A stretch of DNA of 35,002 nucleotides, taken from positions 592,828 through 627,829 of the forward strand of contig VHZZ01000002.1 of assembly GCA_009801015.1 (NCBI GenBank), given 5' to 3'. The position numbers and the translations under genes are program-made. The first letter of the stretch is position 1. Every line of letters starts with the position of its first letter. Source of the stretch: Silene noctiflora (lineage: Eukaryota > Streptophyta > Magnoliopsida > Caryophyllales > Caryophyllaceae). Shown one piece after another: positions 20,818 through 30,494 of this stretch. Under the pieces are notes generated by a model. That model had not been told where the DNA came from and made no database searches. It saw nothing but the letters and a program-made list of their open reading frames with translations.

Positions 20818-22035
20818 GGCCCTGTTTGGTAAATAGCGGATTAATTTCAGCATAAGCAGATTGTAAAATCAGATTATAAATGACAGATTTTAACAAAAGG
20901 TTTGACTAACATATTATAATTAGCAGAATTAATTTGAGTGTTTGGTAACTAGTAGATTACGATTAGTAGATTGTTAATTTTCTTTGTAAAATGTAGTAAA
21001 AAAATTTATTTTAGAATATGTTAACCAATATACTGTAAAACAGCATATTGACCCCAAATATGTTGTTTTAATATGTTGTTTACCAAACACTAAAATCAAT
21101 ATATTGACCGGTCAAACATGCTAAGGCCTTATTCTTTTGAACTTAAATTTAGTTCTTATAAGTTCAGTTCAGCTCAGTTCAGTTCAGCTCCATTAAGTTC
21201 AGTTCAGTTCAGTTCAGCTCAGTTCAATTCAATTCAGATTCAATTATTCCAACATTATTATTATTATTATTATTACTACTACACTACTACTACTACTACT
21301 ACTATTCATGGGGCATACTCAGTCGACCCGGCCTGCATGCAACCTGTGGATCACACGAGTTGAAGTGTTTGCCACTTCATACAAAAATGTACATTTAGAC
21401 CTCTATAAATATCTTTCTTGGATCCATTCCGAAGAGGACACGTGCAAGATTCATGTAAGAGATATCCCACCTAATAATTTGTTCTCTCTAAAAGTAAGAC
21501 TACTCAAACATTTAAGAGAGTTCGAGGACCTTGCGTCAAGCGAGGTCCTGGTTATACATCCAATACCGTATTTACTTAGGCATCAGAGAGGACCCCTTTG
21601 GTAACTCTCAGAGGCCATGTATGTTTCCTGTGTAGGTATACGTATCTCCTAAGGCAGTCGAGCATCAACCAAGCATATATCCGAAAGGAGAGTTTTGACC
21701 TGACCCAGACTCAAGCAATGCTGACTTGATTGTTTTGACTCGAAATAATTATATTAATATATTATTATTAGACCTATTATTAATATTATTCATTATATTT
21801 ATTATTATTATTTATAATATTTATATTTATATTATTATTATATTATACTTATCATATTTATTTTTTAGTTATTATTATTAATATATTTCATTATTATTAT
21901 TATTTGTTGTTGTTACAATCTTTTTATTATTATTTCAGTTTAGTTCAGTTCAGACAATTTCAGTCCAAAAGAACATGGCCTAAGACCCTTGAATATATTA
22001 AAAATTGGTCAATATACCGTTTACCAAACAGTGCC
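20818..22035. mobile_element. Terminal-inverted-repeat element (GGCCCTGTTTGGTAAA), interrupted
   Basis: Ends GGCCCTGTTTGGTAAATAG and TTTACCAAACAGTGCC are inverted repeats, and inner segments such as CAATATACTG/CAATATACCG recur. The style resembles hAT or PIF MITEs, but no convincing target duplication remains. A GTTCAG-type PIF element (21125-21980) sits inside. Confidence 0.65.
21125..21980. mobile_element. PIF/Harbinger-like element with GTTCAG repeats and an unexplained inner segment
   Basis: Ends GGCCTTATTCTTTTGAACT and the inverse of AGTCCAAAAGAACATGGCC are flanked by TAA (21122-21124 and 21981-21983). Both subterminal parts hold GTTCAGTTCAGCTCAGTTC-type repeats; the middle has ATT/TAC microsatellites. 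An unrelated more complex segment at about 21304-21730, with TATAAATA near 21405, carries no such repeats and may be captured DNA or an old LTR fragment. Confidence 0.75.
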
Positions 22036-22364
22036 TATATATACGTTATCAGTAGGTGATGTAAACGAAATATGTCATTTGAAATAAGATTATGCGATTA
22101 TATTATGACATAGCCGTACCGATTAGGGAGTATTATTTATAAAAATTAAGATGAACATAAATGGGTCCATAGACCCAAAATGGCGATAAAAGAGTGTCCA
22201 ATAAAAATAAACAAAAAAAAGGTAGTGGGATACATAAGCTGACGTATGGGACCCAATAAAATATCATTGTTTATTATACTATGTCATAAATTAAATTAAA
22301 TATAATTGGTCCAACTATATTTTGTCGTTATTCAGTCGCCTTAGTTTTGGACGTATATGCATTT
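22036..22364. other. Intergenic, nothing recognised
   Basis: AT-rich spacer without coding frames or clear repeats. Confidence 0.4.
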
Positions 22365-22550
22365 GGATAATGATACGGCGTCACCGGGTGACGCGTAATT
22401 TTGGGGCCACCCTTTCTCATACACCCCTTATTATTGGGGTCCCCACTTACTACATGTAACATACTCATTAATATTAGGGTCCACATAAGGGATCCATGTG
22501 AGAGGGTGACGTCGAGATTAGGCGTCATCCGATGACGCTAGTCATTAGAT
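22365..22550. mobile_element. Possible MITE with paired terminal hairpins (GGATAATGATACGGCGTC)
   Basis: The left end GGATAATGATACGG leads into a stem CGTCACCGGGTGACG; the right end has GCGTCATCCGATGACGC. Similar text occurs at 10707-10747. The right limit and target duplication were not resolved. Confidence 0.45.
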
Positions 22551-22625
22551 CTCATCTGCCAACTAACATGCAATTAAACCTTGGTCAAATCTATAATTAT
22601 TTCATTAATTACTCAATCAATTAGT

Positions 22626-22798
22626 CGTCTTGCTTAAGACGGTACTATTAAGACGGATTAAATATCGTCATATGGGTATAAGCACAATTTTTTTACTTTT
22701 TTCAAGGAATTTTGCTAACGTCTAATTCATTTCATAGGGTATATTTAACCCGTCTTAAATTAAAGACGGATAATGTCCGTTTTAAATAAGGATTTGTG
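22626..22798 (-). mobile_element. Mutator-like MITE, subfamily C-like
   Basis: A 173-bp element runs from CGTCTTGCTTAAGACGG to AAATAAGGATTTGTG, flanked by TCAATTAGT (22617-22625) and TTAATTAAT (22799-22807), a 9-bp duplication with two differences. The inner core differs from the CTTGCATTTGTG type. Confidence 0.7.
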
Positions 22799-23103
22799 TT
22801 AATTAATCTTAAAAAAACTCTTAACTTTATTGACCACATAAATTAATTAAAATGACGTCAAATGATATTGTCACCTTGGGTTGGATAAGGGGATAATGAT
22901 CTTCCACGATGTTTCTTCTTTGAGTGTATTTTTATCTCCTGCCATTCATTCACCTAATACTTCTATAAAATAATGGAGTTAATTTTGGCAAGTCAATTTC
23001 GAATTTGTAAGAGTTCGAGCTAGGTCGAATTGGGACAGGTAATTTCGGGTTCGGACAATTTCGGGTCAGGTATTATCAAAATATTTATGTATAATAATTA
23101 GTA
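22799..23103. other. Intergenic, nothing recognised
   Basis: AT-rich spacer between MITEs; GGTTCGGACAATTTCGGGTC-like text near 23048 is repetitive but not assignable. Confidence 0.4.
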
Positions 23104-23194
23104 ATCCCTCCGATCCACACCAATGGGAACATAGACTCACTTTTTTCCTCACAAAATATGGGTCAATGTTACCATTGGTGTGGATCGGAGGGAG
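23104..23194. mobile_element. Stowaway MITE, diverged sister of 18939-19026
   Basis: It starts ATCCCTCCGATCCACACC after TA and ends GGTGTGGATCGGAGGGAG before TA. Its arms carry several mismatches, unlike the perfect copy at 18939, so it is older. Confidence 0.88.
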
Positions 23195-23231
23195 TATGCA
23201 ACAATAAATAATTAGGTTTGGTTAATTCAAG

Positions 23232-23343
23232 CAGCCCGTCTCTCTTGTGACGGTCACAAGCTTGTGACGTCTCACTTGCCTCTTCCCACTTGCATGTTTG
23301 TCTCATGTCACAAAACTTGTGACGGCACAAATGAGAATTTGTG
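23232..23343 (-). mobile_element. Short Mutator-like MITE, perfect 9-bp target duplication
   Basis: A 112-bp element runs from CAGCCCGTCTCTCTTGTGAC to ACAAATGAGAATTTGTG, with a TAATTCAAG duplication at 23223-23231 and 23344-23352. It carries the CACTTGC core in reduced form. Confidence 0.88.
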
Positions 23344-23529
23344 TAATTCAAGTTCAGATCTTGAGCTTCGGAGCTTGAATATGTCAGGACGAGTATTGTT
23401 TTGGTTTGGTCATTTAGGTCAATTTTTACAGGTCTTTGTCAAAGTACATTGAGATAACAAGTTGGAACATCCTCTTACCGTCAACTTTTGAGAATCGTTC
23501 GTTCGATTTGGCATGTCCTCGCATCTTCT

Positions 23530-24000
23530 TCAATCTTATACTTCTTTCTGCGTTTGCTTTATACACATATATCAATGCACGTTTTCTTTTATCCATATCT
23601 TTAGTTACATCTTACTAAAAATTATAAAAGTTTGATATTCACAATCCACTCGGTGAGACGATTTAAACAAGATCTCACATGAGTATCTTTTATGTGTTTT
23701 TTTTTTTGTTACCCAAGGGAACACCCGAACATCCTGCAAGCCTGGGGACCAGGTAATTAGTCATCAAGGGCAGGGTGCCCGTGATGACAGGTAACCGCAG
23801 CACTCCCGTGTGGGGAGTCGAACTCGGGACCTCTCAATTCGTTGCCATTTTGCAACGCTTTGACGCACGCTCGTGCTCCACTACACTCAATTCGTTGCCA
23901 TCTTTTATGTTATATATTAGAAGTTGTATTGGAAATTTTCCTTAATAATAAATGGTGCCGAAAAAATAAACGTAAAAAAAACAAATGAAACGGAGGAAGA
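23530..24000. mobile_element. Stowaway-like element interrupted by a SINE
   Basis: The sequence matches the element at 28746-29004 on both sides of the SINE: TATCTTTAGTTACAT and TTTGATATTCACAATCCACT to the left, TATATTAGAAGTTGTATTG to the right. The outer ends are worn, so limits are approximate. Confidence 0.65.
23696..23899 (-). mobile_element. tRNA-derived SINE, 11-bp target duplication
   Basis: On the minus strand the head carries GAGTTCGACTCC (B box) near 23815 and the element ends in an A tail (T run at 23697-23708). ATCTTTTATGT flanks it at 23685-23695 and 23900-23910. The uninterrupted relative at 28746 shows the empty site. The 5' end has an odd CAATTCGTTGCCA duplication. Confidence 0.85.
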
Positions 24001-24692
24001 AAGATACTATTTCATGCTACCCTAGGGCCAATCAACTCATTAACTAAACTTTTTCATTTTACTCGATATGGATTGTCTCATGATAATACTTAAAACTTAC
24101 TTTCTCTTCAAATAAAGGTTTCGATCTGGAAAGGTAGTTGAAAACTGAAAAGTTAACTGAAATCTAAAATGCTAAATGATTAGGTAATTGGAAATTAGAA
24201 ACTGATAAGATAGCTGATTATATAAAATGTTGTTTGACAAACTAACTAAAAAGGTAACTGATTTTTATGAAATTATGTAAAAGGATACGATAATTATTTA
24301 GTAATATAGATTTAAGGGGTAAAAAAGGAAAATCAAAGTAAATCAGGTACCTGAAATCTCAAATGCTACTCTAGGTAGCATTTCATTTCAGATAGCTTAT
24401 TTAGTATTTCCAAACGCTTACAAAAATTAAGGTACCTGAAATTTTGGTCAAATAAGTTACTTTGACCATATCAGGTACCTGAAATGCTTTGGCAAATAGA
24501 GCCAATAACTCAAATTTGGTTTGAGTTTCAAACTTTCCTGAGTTGGATCTTCGATTTTTAAAACCACTTCTATAAATGAATATTCTACTCAAATACTCGT
24601 ACTTAGTATCGTAAAAACAAGAATTTATCTACAAGGAAACTGGATAAAAATATTAAACCGAAAAGTGAATATTAATAGAATAATTGTTAAAA
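24001..24692. other. Gene-less stretch with an unresolved inverted-repeat element
   Basis: Motifs AGGTACCTGAAAT and its inverse recur between about 24345 and 24490, and the right end GGCAAATAGAGCC resembles hAT/PIF-type ends (GGCTCTATTTGCC when inverted). The left end could not be placed. No coding frame of note. Confidence 0.4.
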
Positions 24693-24889
24693 CACAAATT
24701 CTCATTGAAGACGGGCACTATCCGTCACAAGCTGAAGACGGATAGTGCCCATCTCACAAAATGCAAGTGACACCAAACATGGATGCTCCATTTTCCATCC
24801 ACTTGTCCTCTCACTTGCTTTATTGTGAGAGGGGCACTATCCGTCTTCAGCTTGTAACGGATAGTGTTCGTCACAAGCAAGACGCTTTA
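24693..24889 (+). mobile_element. Mutator-like MITE, subfamily B, 9-bp target duplication
   Basis: A 197-bp element runs from CACAAATTCTCATTGAAGAC to TCACAAGCAAGACGCTTTA. Flanks TTGTTAAAA (24684-24692) and TTATTAAAA (24890-24898) differ once. Subterminal arms GCACTATCCGTCACAAGCTG and their inverses form a long hairpin. Confidence 0.88.
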
Positions 24890-25038
24890 TTATTAAAATA
24901 AGTCTATTTCCAATATTCCACTATTTGATGCGCACTTATAAAAGAGGACTAATGTCTAAATGCAATGGACTGGGAAATCACAGTCTAAGGAAGGTCCAAG
25001 GAAATAGCTTAATTATATAGTAGTACAATATTGTTATT

Positions 25039-25229
25039 CACAAATTATCGTTGAAGACGACACTATCCGTCACAAGTTGAAGACGGATAGTGTCCTCCCT
25101 CATAATATGCGAGTGACATCAAACATGAATGCTCCATTTCCCACTCACTTGTTTTATTGTGAGAGAGACACTATCCATCTTCAGCTTGTGATAGATAGGG
25201 ATACTATCCGTCACAAGCAAGACGCTTTG
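25039..25229 (+). mobile_element. Mutator-like MITE, subfamily B, 9-bp target duplication
   Basis: A 191-bp sister of 24693-24889 in the same orientation, about 150 bp away. Flanks are ATTGTTATT (25030-25038) and ATTATTATT (25230-25238). Confidence 0.88.
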
Positions 25230-25389
25230 ATTATTATTATATGCGTGAAAGGGAAACTATTGATTATTACTACTCTCACGTGAACATCATATTAGCATCT
25301 AAGTATCTAACTACTTAAATCTCTTCTAGAAACTAATAAGGTCATCACCTCAGTGCGTAGCTTCATGTCATGTGTCACAAATGTTGATA

Positions 25390-25556
25390 TATGACGAGTA
25401 TATTTGTCGTAAACTTGCGACAGATTAAGTATTATCTATGCTGGTGGAGAATGTCTAGGGAGTAATTTATTTTGTATTATTTACTCACATGAGTAATATT
25501 TAACCCGTCACAAGTTTGTGACGTGACGGCTATACTCGTCACAAGGGAGACTTATT
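25390..25556. mobile_element. Mutator-like MITE, subfamily D (ACTCGTC/GACGAGT arms)
   Basis: The left arm GACGAGTATATTTGTCG and the right arm GTGACGGCTATACTCGTC are inverted, and the right end CACAAGGGAGACTTATT resembles the other members. No target duplication was resolved. Confidence 0.6.
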
Positions 25557-26305
25557 TTGCATGTTTAGAGTTTGTGCTGGTAATCTTAATATGGATATAA
25601 CCGTTTCTAAATTGAAACAGGTTAAATAGTACGAGTAATTCATTTATATAGGAGTCCCTAGATATGCTATTATAGTCGCATTGTTTAATGTTTAGCATAG
25701 ATATATCCATCTTAAACGAGAGTAATTTGTGTTATAACTCACATCTTATCGACATTTTGTCTTTTGATATATCTACTAACTAAAAGTTTATACATTAACT
25801 CAACCAGGAATAACTTATCGAGTTTGTGGTACAAAATACATAAACAATTTTGTAAAATGGTATATGAAAAACAGATCATTTACTTTTTACTGAAAGTAAC
25901 TTAGCCTAAATATCACAATCTCTTTTCATAATGGGAAATGATACCCTTTCATATTTGGTATTAATTTAGAAATTAGAGAATAAATTACACTTGAATCGAC
26001 GCAATTAATGCATGTATTAAATACAACCCAATGAGTTGTATTTATCATTTCCCTTTCATAATTTCTATGTGGGTAGAGTTCTTGATTTCAATAACCGTAC
26101 CAATAATTATCGAAAATCAAAATTACCCAATTGAAATTAACACTTTCTAAAAAAGTTTAAAAAAGCAATAGAACCCAAGACACATAAGGGGAAATGAATT
26201 AACAACACAATGAATCTAGTCATGTGTAGTCCAAATTTTTGCATGAAATTTTCTACAAAATCAACAAAATTAAGAGAAAATTATCACCAACCATATAATT
26301 TCACC
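25557..26305. other. Upstream region of the ERF1-like gene, no gene seen
   Basis: AT-rich intergenic DNA. A fragment like the MITE terminus (CTTAAACGAGAGTAATTTGTG) lies near 25711-25731. Nothing else is recognisable. Confidence 0.4.
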
Positions 26306-26343
26306 TTGACCACGCCGCCGGACCAAAGCATTTGACTCACGTG
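26306..26343 (+). promoter_or_regulatory. Cluster of W-boxes, GCC-box and G-box
   Basis: Within 38 bp: W-box TTGACC (26306-26311), GCC-box core GCCGCC (26314-26319), W-box TTGACT (26332-26337) directly joined to G-box CACGTG (26338-26343). These are binding cores for WRKY, ERF and bHLH/bZIP factors. The cluster lies about 900 bp upstream of the ERF1-like ATG; its function is inference. Confidence 0.45.
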
Positions 26344-26623
26344 CTTAAATTCACCTTCATTCTAAGCCTAACAATTGTCTAAGAAAAAAAAAAAAGTCAA
26401 GTCTCCTAAAACATCAACAACAATGACCAAAAGGATCACATAAAATATAGTTACTAAATCCCATCAAACCAATATAGTATTACCAAATAATGCAAAAACA
26501 TCCTCCTTGGTCCAAAATCTTAAAAACATGTCATTTTCATCATTTATTTCACTATCAATCTTAATTCTTAACCACTATAAGTCTATAACCTTTGTATTCT
26601 TCTAATAATAATAATCAATCAAT

Positions 26624-27050
26624 AAGTCTCCCTTGTAACCGGTATATTCGTCACAATCGTCACAAGCTTCTGACGAGATCAAATATTACCCATATGGTAG
26701 ATAAGTCAAAAGAAATATTGCCTAGAGAATCACAAATGACTTAAGGTAAGATTATCCGTCAGACTTTCCAAAGTCTTAAAACTCTGTCAGACTCACCTCA
26801 AACTCTACTTTTCTACTTTCCATTTCATTTACTTTTTTTTTTCAAAAAAAAAATATCACATGGTATCCATTAATTGGATACTTTCCACTCATGGTGGGGT
26901 CAAGACTTTTGTAGATTATTGGTAGTCTTTAGTGAGTCTTGTCTTAAGACTTACTAAAATCTTGTCTTAAAACTGCCAATAATCTTAACCTTATCTTTAT
27001 TTAATTAAGTGGGTCTTATTTAACCCGTCACGACGAACGAGAACTTGTCA
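26624..27050. mobile_element. Mutator-like MITE, subfamily D, apparently split by another element
   Basis: The left part (26624-26741) starts AAGTCTCCCTTGTAACCGG and the right part contains TTTAACCCGTCACGACGAAC. Between them, 26742-26997 has its own inverted ends (TTAAGGTAAGATTAT and ATAATCTTAACCTTA) and an inner TTTAGTGAGTCTT stem. Limits are approximate. Confidence 0.45.
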
Positions 27051-27160
27051 TAATCAATAGTCTTGCACTCTTTGCAACAAGTTGCATCTTTTGAAGTGTA
27101 TTTTTGTTAATGCAAGTGGATTTTTCATATAGGGTATTATTCCATTACTTTTGAAAAGGG

Positions 27161-27168
27161 TATAAATT
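27161..27168 (+). promoter_or_regulatory. TATA box of the ERF1-like gene
   Basis: TATAAATT lies 78 bp before the ATG at 27239, leaving a short leader made largely of CAAACTCAAACT repeats. Confidence 0.7.
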
Positions 27169-27238
27169 AGGTAGATATGCATCTATTTTCCAATTTGTAA
27201 CTCAATTATTCAAATCAAACTCAAACTCAAACTTCAAA

Positions 27239-28054
27239 ATGGATACTACATCCTCTTCATCAACAACTTCCTCTATTTTCTCCTTCAACTCATTTCAAAA
27301 CTACAACCACCCCCACCACTATCTACCCCCACAATCGACCTCGTCAGAGTCTGAATCCTCTGACGAGTCACCTAAGTCGTTCCCTTGGGAGGAATTTTGG
27401 TCCCAGTATAATTCCGTCTCCATTTCTCAGCTCCCGTTTAACTTTGATGATTCAGATGAGATAGCTCTTTTTCACATATTATCAGAGCAGGAAAAGGAAA
27501 AGGAAAAAGAAAAGGAAAAGACACAGGGGATCAGGGTTCAGCCAAAACCTGAACCCTGGTCCCCTGTGTCTACTAACTCTTCCTCTCCTGAACAACAGGA
27601 GAGGAAGAGTTACAGGGGCGTAAGGAAACGCCCCTGGGGGACATATGCTGCAGAGATTCGAGACTCTACTAGAAACGGAGTCCGAGTATGGCTAGGCACC
27701 TTTGACAGTGCTGAGGAAGCAGCCTTAGCATATGATCAAGCCGCCTTCGCAATGAGAGGAAACATGGCAGTTCTCAATTTTCCGGTCGAAATAGTAAAAG
27801 AATCCTTAAACAAGATGAACCCACAAAATGGAGAAATTGATCATGAATTTTCCTCTACTACTTCCCCTGTTATAGCATTAAAAAGGAAGCATTTGTTAAG
27901 AAGGAAATCAATGGAGGACAACAATGGTCGAAAACGAGGAAGAAGAGAGAAAATTGACAAAAAATCGTGTAATAATTCTACAACAAATGCAAGTACGGTG
28001 GTGTTTGAAGATTTGGGTGCTGATTTCTTAGAGCAATTATTGAGTTGTTCTTAA
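27239..28054 (+). CDS. AP2/ERF transcription factor, group IX, ERF1/ERF15-like
   Basis: Nuclear activator of the ethylene/jasmonate-responsive ERF1 type, expected to bind GCC boxes of defence genes. Single exon, 271 residues; Arabidopsis ERF1 and ERF15 are somewhat shorter. The Ser/His-rich N-terminus is followed by an acidic motif [14 protein letters not shown] (65-78), typical of the ERF1 subgroup. Next comes a Lys-Glu repeat (about 84-95) and a linker rich in Pro and Ser. The AP2 domain is 125-182 with [18 protein letters not shown] and [25 protein letters not shown] and GRKRGRREK (about 210-240) are likely nuclear signals. A C-terminal EDLL-like motif [15 protein letters not shown] lies at 254-268. 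The start is the first ATG after the TATA box. The linker DNA forms strong hairpins. Family placement is firm; orthology to ERF1 or ERF15 is not settled. Confidence 0.96.
   Translation: MDTTSSSSTTSSIFSFNSFQNYNHPHHYLPPQSTSSESESSDESPKSFPWEEFWSQYNSVSISQLPFNFDDSDEIALFHILSEQEKEKEKEKEKTQGIRVQPKPEPWSPVSTNSSSPEQQERKSYRGVRKRPWGTYAAEIRDSTRNGVRVWLGTFDSAEEAALAYDQAAFAMRGNMAVLNFPVEIVKESLNKMNPQNGEIDHEFSSTTSPVIALKRKHLLRRKSMEDNNGRKRGRREKIDKKSCNNSTTNASTVVFEDLGADFLEQLLSCS
27340..27367 (+). repeat. 10-bp perfect hairpin in the ERF1-like coding region
   Basis: CTCGTCAGAG (27340-27349) pairs with CTCTGACGAG (27358-27367) across an 8-nt loop. It lies in the Ser/Glu-rich N-terminal segment, upstream of the hairpin run at 27520-27636. 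Confidence 0.85.
27520..27636 (+). repeat. Three consecutive hairpins in the ERF1-like coding region
   Basis: Hairpin 1: arms 27520-27541 and 27549-27570, 21 of 22 positions pair, 7-nt loop. Hairpin 2: arms 27574-27590 and 27596-27612, 17 of 17 pair, 5-nt loop. Hairpin 3: arms 27613-27620 and 27629-27636, 8 of 8 pair, 8-nt loop. They are separated by 3 and 0 nt and encode residues 94-133. Confidence 0.92.
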
Positions 28055-28247
28055 TAAAAAACAGAGGAAAAACAGAGTAGCGGTAATTAGTAATTAGTAA
28101 CTAGTAAAAGTAAATTTTGTTGTGATATTACGACAAACACTTGAATTCCTTTTTTTTTTTTACCTCCCATTTTTTTGGGTCCCTTTTAAGGCTAGAGTGT
28201 GATTATTTTGTCCCCTTGGTATTGTTTTTTCTTTCAAATTTGTAAAT
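28055..28247 (+). other. Likely 3' UTR of the ERF1-like gene
   Basis: Follows the stop codon. AATAAA at 28053-28058 overlaps the stop, so a later signal is more likely in use. The MITE at 28248 begins within 200 bp and could be part of the transcript. Confidence 0.4.
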
Positions 28248-28413
28248 CACGAATTCTTATTTAAGACGGTCACTATGGCCTCTCACACAAATGCAAGTGG
28301 GAGACAAATGGGTATATCCATTTTCCATTTTCCACCCGCTTGCATTTGTGTGAGAGGATCACTATCCGTCTTAAGCTTAAGCGGATAGTGGCCGTTTTAA
28401 GCAAGACTTTCTA
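28248..28413 (+). mobile_element. Mutator-like MITE, subfamily C, perfect 9-bp target duplication
   Basis: A 166-bp element runs from CACGAATTCTTATTTAAGAC to TTTTAAGCAAGACTTTCTA, with TTTGTAAAT at 28239-28247 and 28414-28422. A long hairpin with CTCACACAAATGCAAGTGGG arms sits at its centre. Confidence 0.88.
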
Positions 28414-28745
28414 TTTGTAAATATGGATGTATATAGTGTATTGGTGGCGAAAATATAGTTGTACCGAGTATTAATCAATGCGGATTTATTTATATATTTT
28501 GGAAATTCGCTATATTCTAGTATTATTTTCGTGGTGTAGGAATAGACAGTTTTGCATTAGCTAAATTTGTTTGTTACACCCAGTTCTTAGTTTAATTTCT
28601 TATTCAAATAATGTAATAATAAAATTCGACTCTGAATGTCGGATTTGTACCGTGTAAGCTACTATTTTTACTGGAAAAAAAAAAAGTTAAATTTTGTTGT
28701 TCAATGCAAATATTACCTCATATTCAGCTGGTTGTTTGCGTTTTA
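28414..28745. other. Intergenic, nothing recognised
   Basis: AT-rich spacer. A 66-codon frame starting at 28636 runs into the Stowaway element and is not a gene. Confidence 0.4.
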
Positions 28746-29004
28746 CTTCCTCCATTCCATTGAATTCTATACATTTACTTTATGCACGTCTATCAATACT
28801 CATTTTCTTCTGTTCATATCTTTAGTTATATATTGATAAATATTATAAAAATTTGATATTCACAATGTACTCGACAACACAATTTAAATAATATCTCACA
28901 TGACTATCTTTTAGGCTATATATTATCAGTTGTATTGAAAATTCATTGTACTTATAAATAGTGACCAAAAAGTAAATGTATAGAAATCAATGGAATGGAG
29001 AAAG
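28746..29004. mobile_element. Stowaway-like MITE
   Basis: A 259-bp element with inverted ends CTTCCTCCATTCCATTGAAT and the inverse of TCAATGGAATGGAGAAAG, flanked by TA on both sides. It is the uninterrupted relative of 23530-24000. Confidence 0.82.
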
Positions 29005-29213
29005 TATTAAAATACTCCTTGTATTACACATGATAATTAATAAAAACATGGCTTGGATATTTTGTTTTTAAGGAAAGTATCCTACACAATAAAGACTACC
29101 TCTTTGTAGGAGTTTTAAGGTCCTCTATAACAAAGACAAAAATTACTATAAAAATCTTGAGCATGTAGCCCACATTAATAAATTTGAGGACACATAGGTG
29201 GATCAATCCTTTT

Positions 29214-29410
29214 TTTTTTTTTTTTTTGGTATTGACCAGGAGTATCCCCTACCGACAGCCAGGGCAATCTCCTTCGGGGTACTGAAGGCAATTTAATGGG
29301 TTGACCTCTCCCAAGTTTGGCCTTTTCATTCGTAAGAGTCAGGAATCGAACCCCTGACCACTTGTTTAAGAGATGAGAGCCCTTACCACTCACACCAGCC
29401 AACTTTGATT
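29214..29410 (-). mobile_element. tRNA-derived SINE, 14-bp target duplication
   Basis: On the minus strand it begins near GTTGGCTGGTGTGAGTGGT (A-box region), has GGGGTTCGATTCC (B box, about 29341-29353) and ends in an A tail. The repeat GGATCAATCCTTTT flanks it at 29200-29213 and 29411-29424. The short minus-strand frame over it is chance. Confidence 0.85.
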
Positions 29411-29424
29411 GGATCAATCCTTTT

Positions 29425-30494
29425 CTAATAAATGATGCTAAGTTGTTTATCAGTTAAAGTCGATTAAAGAAAATCGCTATACAAATCAGGATACCCCAGA
29501 ATTAATAATGACGATAACGATTTAACGATATAGTGAGTTCAAACATAGTCGACATATATAATTATACATAGAAGTACAATATTTTATAACTCACAAACTT
29601 TATCAACTAAACTGGTTTACCTTTTCTTTTTATAATGTTTTTGTTAAGTAAACATCTAAAGAAATCCAATTTTATTTTATTTTTTCAAAATCACGCCTAC
29701 AAGTCTAATAGTCTAATAGGTTGTATTAAGGAACAAAGCGATCAAATAATGGTGATAATGATAGTGAGCATGAGCCACGAGGCCAGTACAATATCATGTG
29801 GGGGATTCGTACCTCGAACCAATTGTCCGTTATACCGGTTTATTAACCAGTCGACTAAAACATCTTCGGTACATATTGTGGAGTCCAAAAACATTTAATT
29901 GCAGGCCCATTAGACCATGACGTAAACTCATGTTCCTGTACAACGTCCTCCTCGACATTGTTGATTGTTGAATAGGAATATAGGATAATAAATGTGGTAA
30001 AATTTTACGTCCCGAGTTTTAACACGGTTTTACTGCGATAAAAACTCGAGACGCCTAGTTAAAAAGGTCAATCTCCGGACATATCGGTGAAGGTTACGTT
30101 CCGAAATTGGAGGAAAGAAGTCGCCCCATGTAATTTTCCTGAAACACCCGAAAAGTCGCCTCAAAACTGGCGATAGTAAGTGAGTAACCTTCAGATCCTT
30201 TAATCGAGCCTTTACTCATATCGTCTCATTCAGTGGCGACACATCAATATTACACATTTTGAGCCAGATTATTACGACTTAGTAAAGGTAAATCGAGAAA
30301 AGTTGCTGCCAATTTGACAACAAAGTAGTAATTAGGAAATTACACAAGGTAAAGTCGCAAATATACGCATTTGCGTAATAGTAAGGAATATATTTTTCAC
30401 AGTACGGCAATAGGAGGGACATACAGGCAGGGTTTAAGCTCAACGAGCCAAGAACTAATCCAGCAGAACAGTTATTTTCGATAAATAAAATTAC
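29425..30494. other. Region downstream of the ADF gene, unassigned
   Basis: Contains the ADF 3' UTR near 30494 and less AT-rich sequence at about 30000-30260 (CGAGACGCCTAG, AAGTCGCC repeats) that I cannot assign. Text near 29805-29825 (CGTACCTCGAACCAATTG) faintly resembles a tRNA-like B box on the minus strand. No convincing coding frame. Confidence 0.4.

Noticed and set aside
24693-25229. CRISPR-like spaced repeats
   Set aside because: The repeats are arms of two MITE copies with their own target duplications, in a plant genome; there is no regular repeat-spacer array.
29740-29840. Possible tRNA gene on the minus strand
   Set aside because: Only a B-box-like stretch is seen; no cloverleaf could be drawn.
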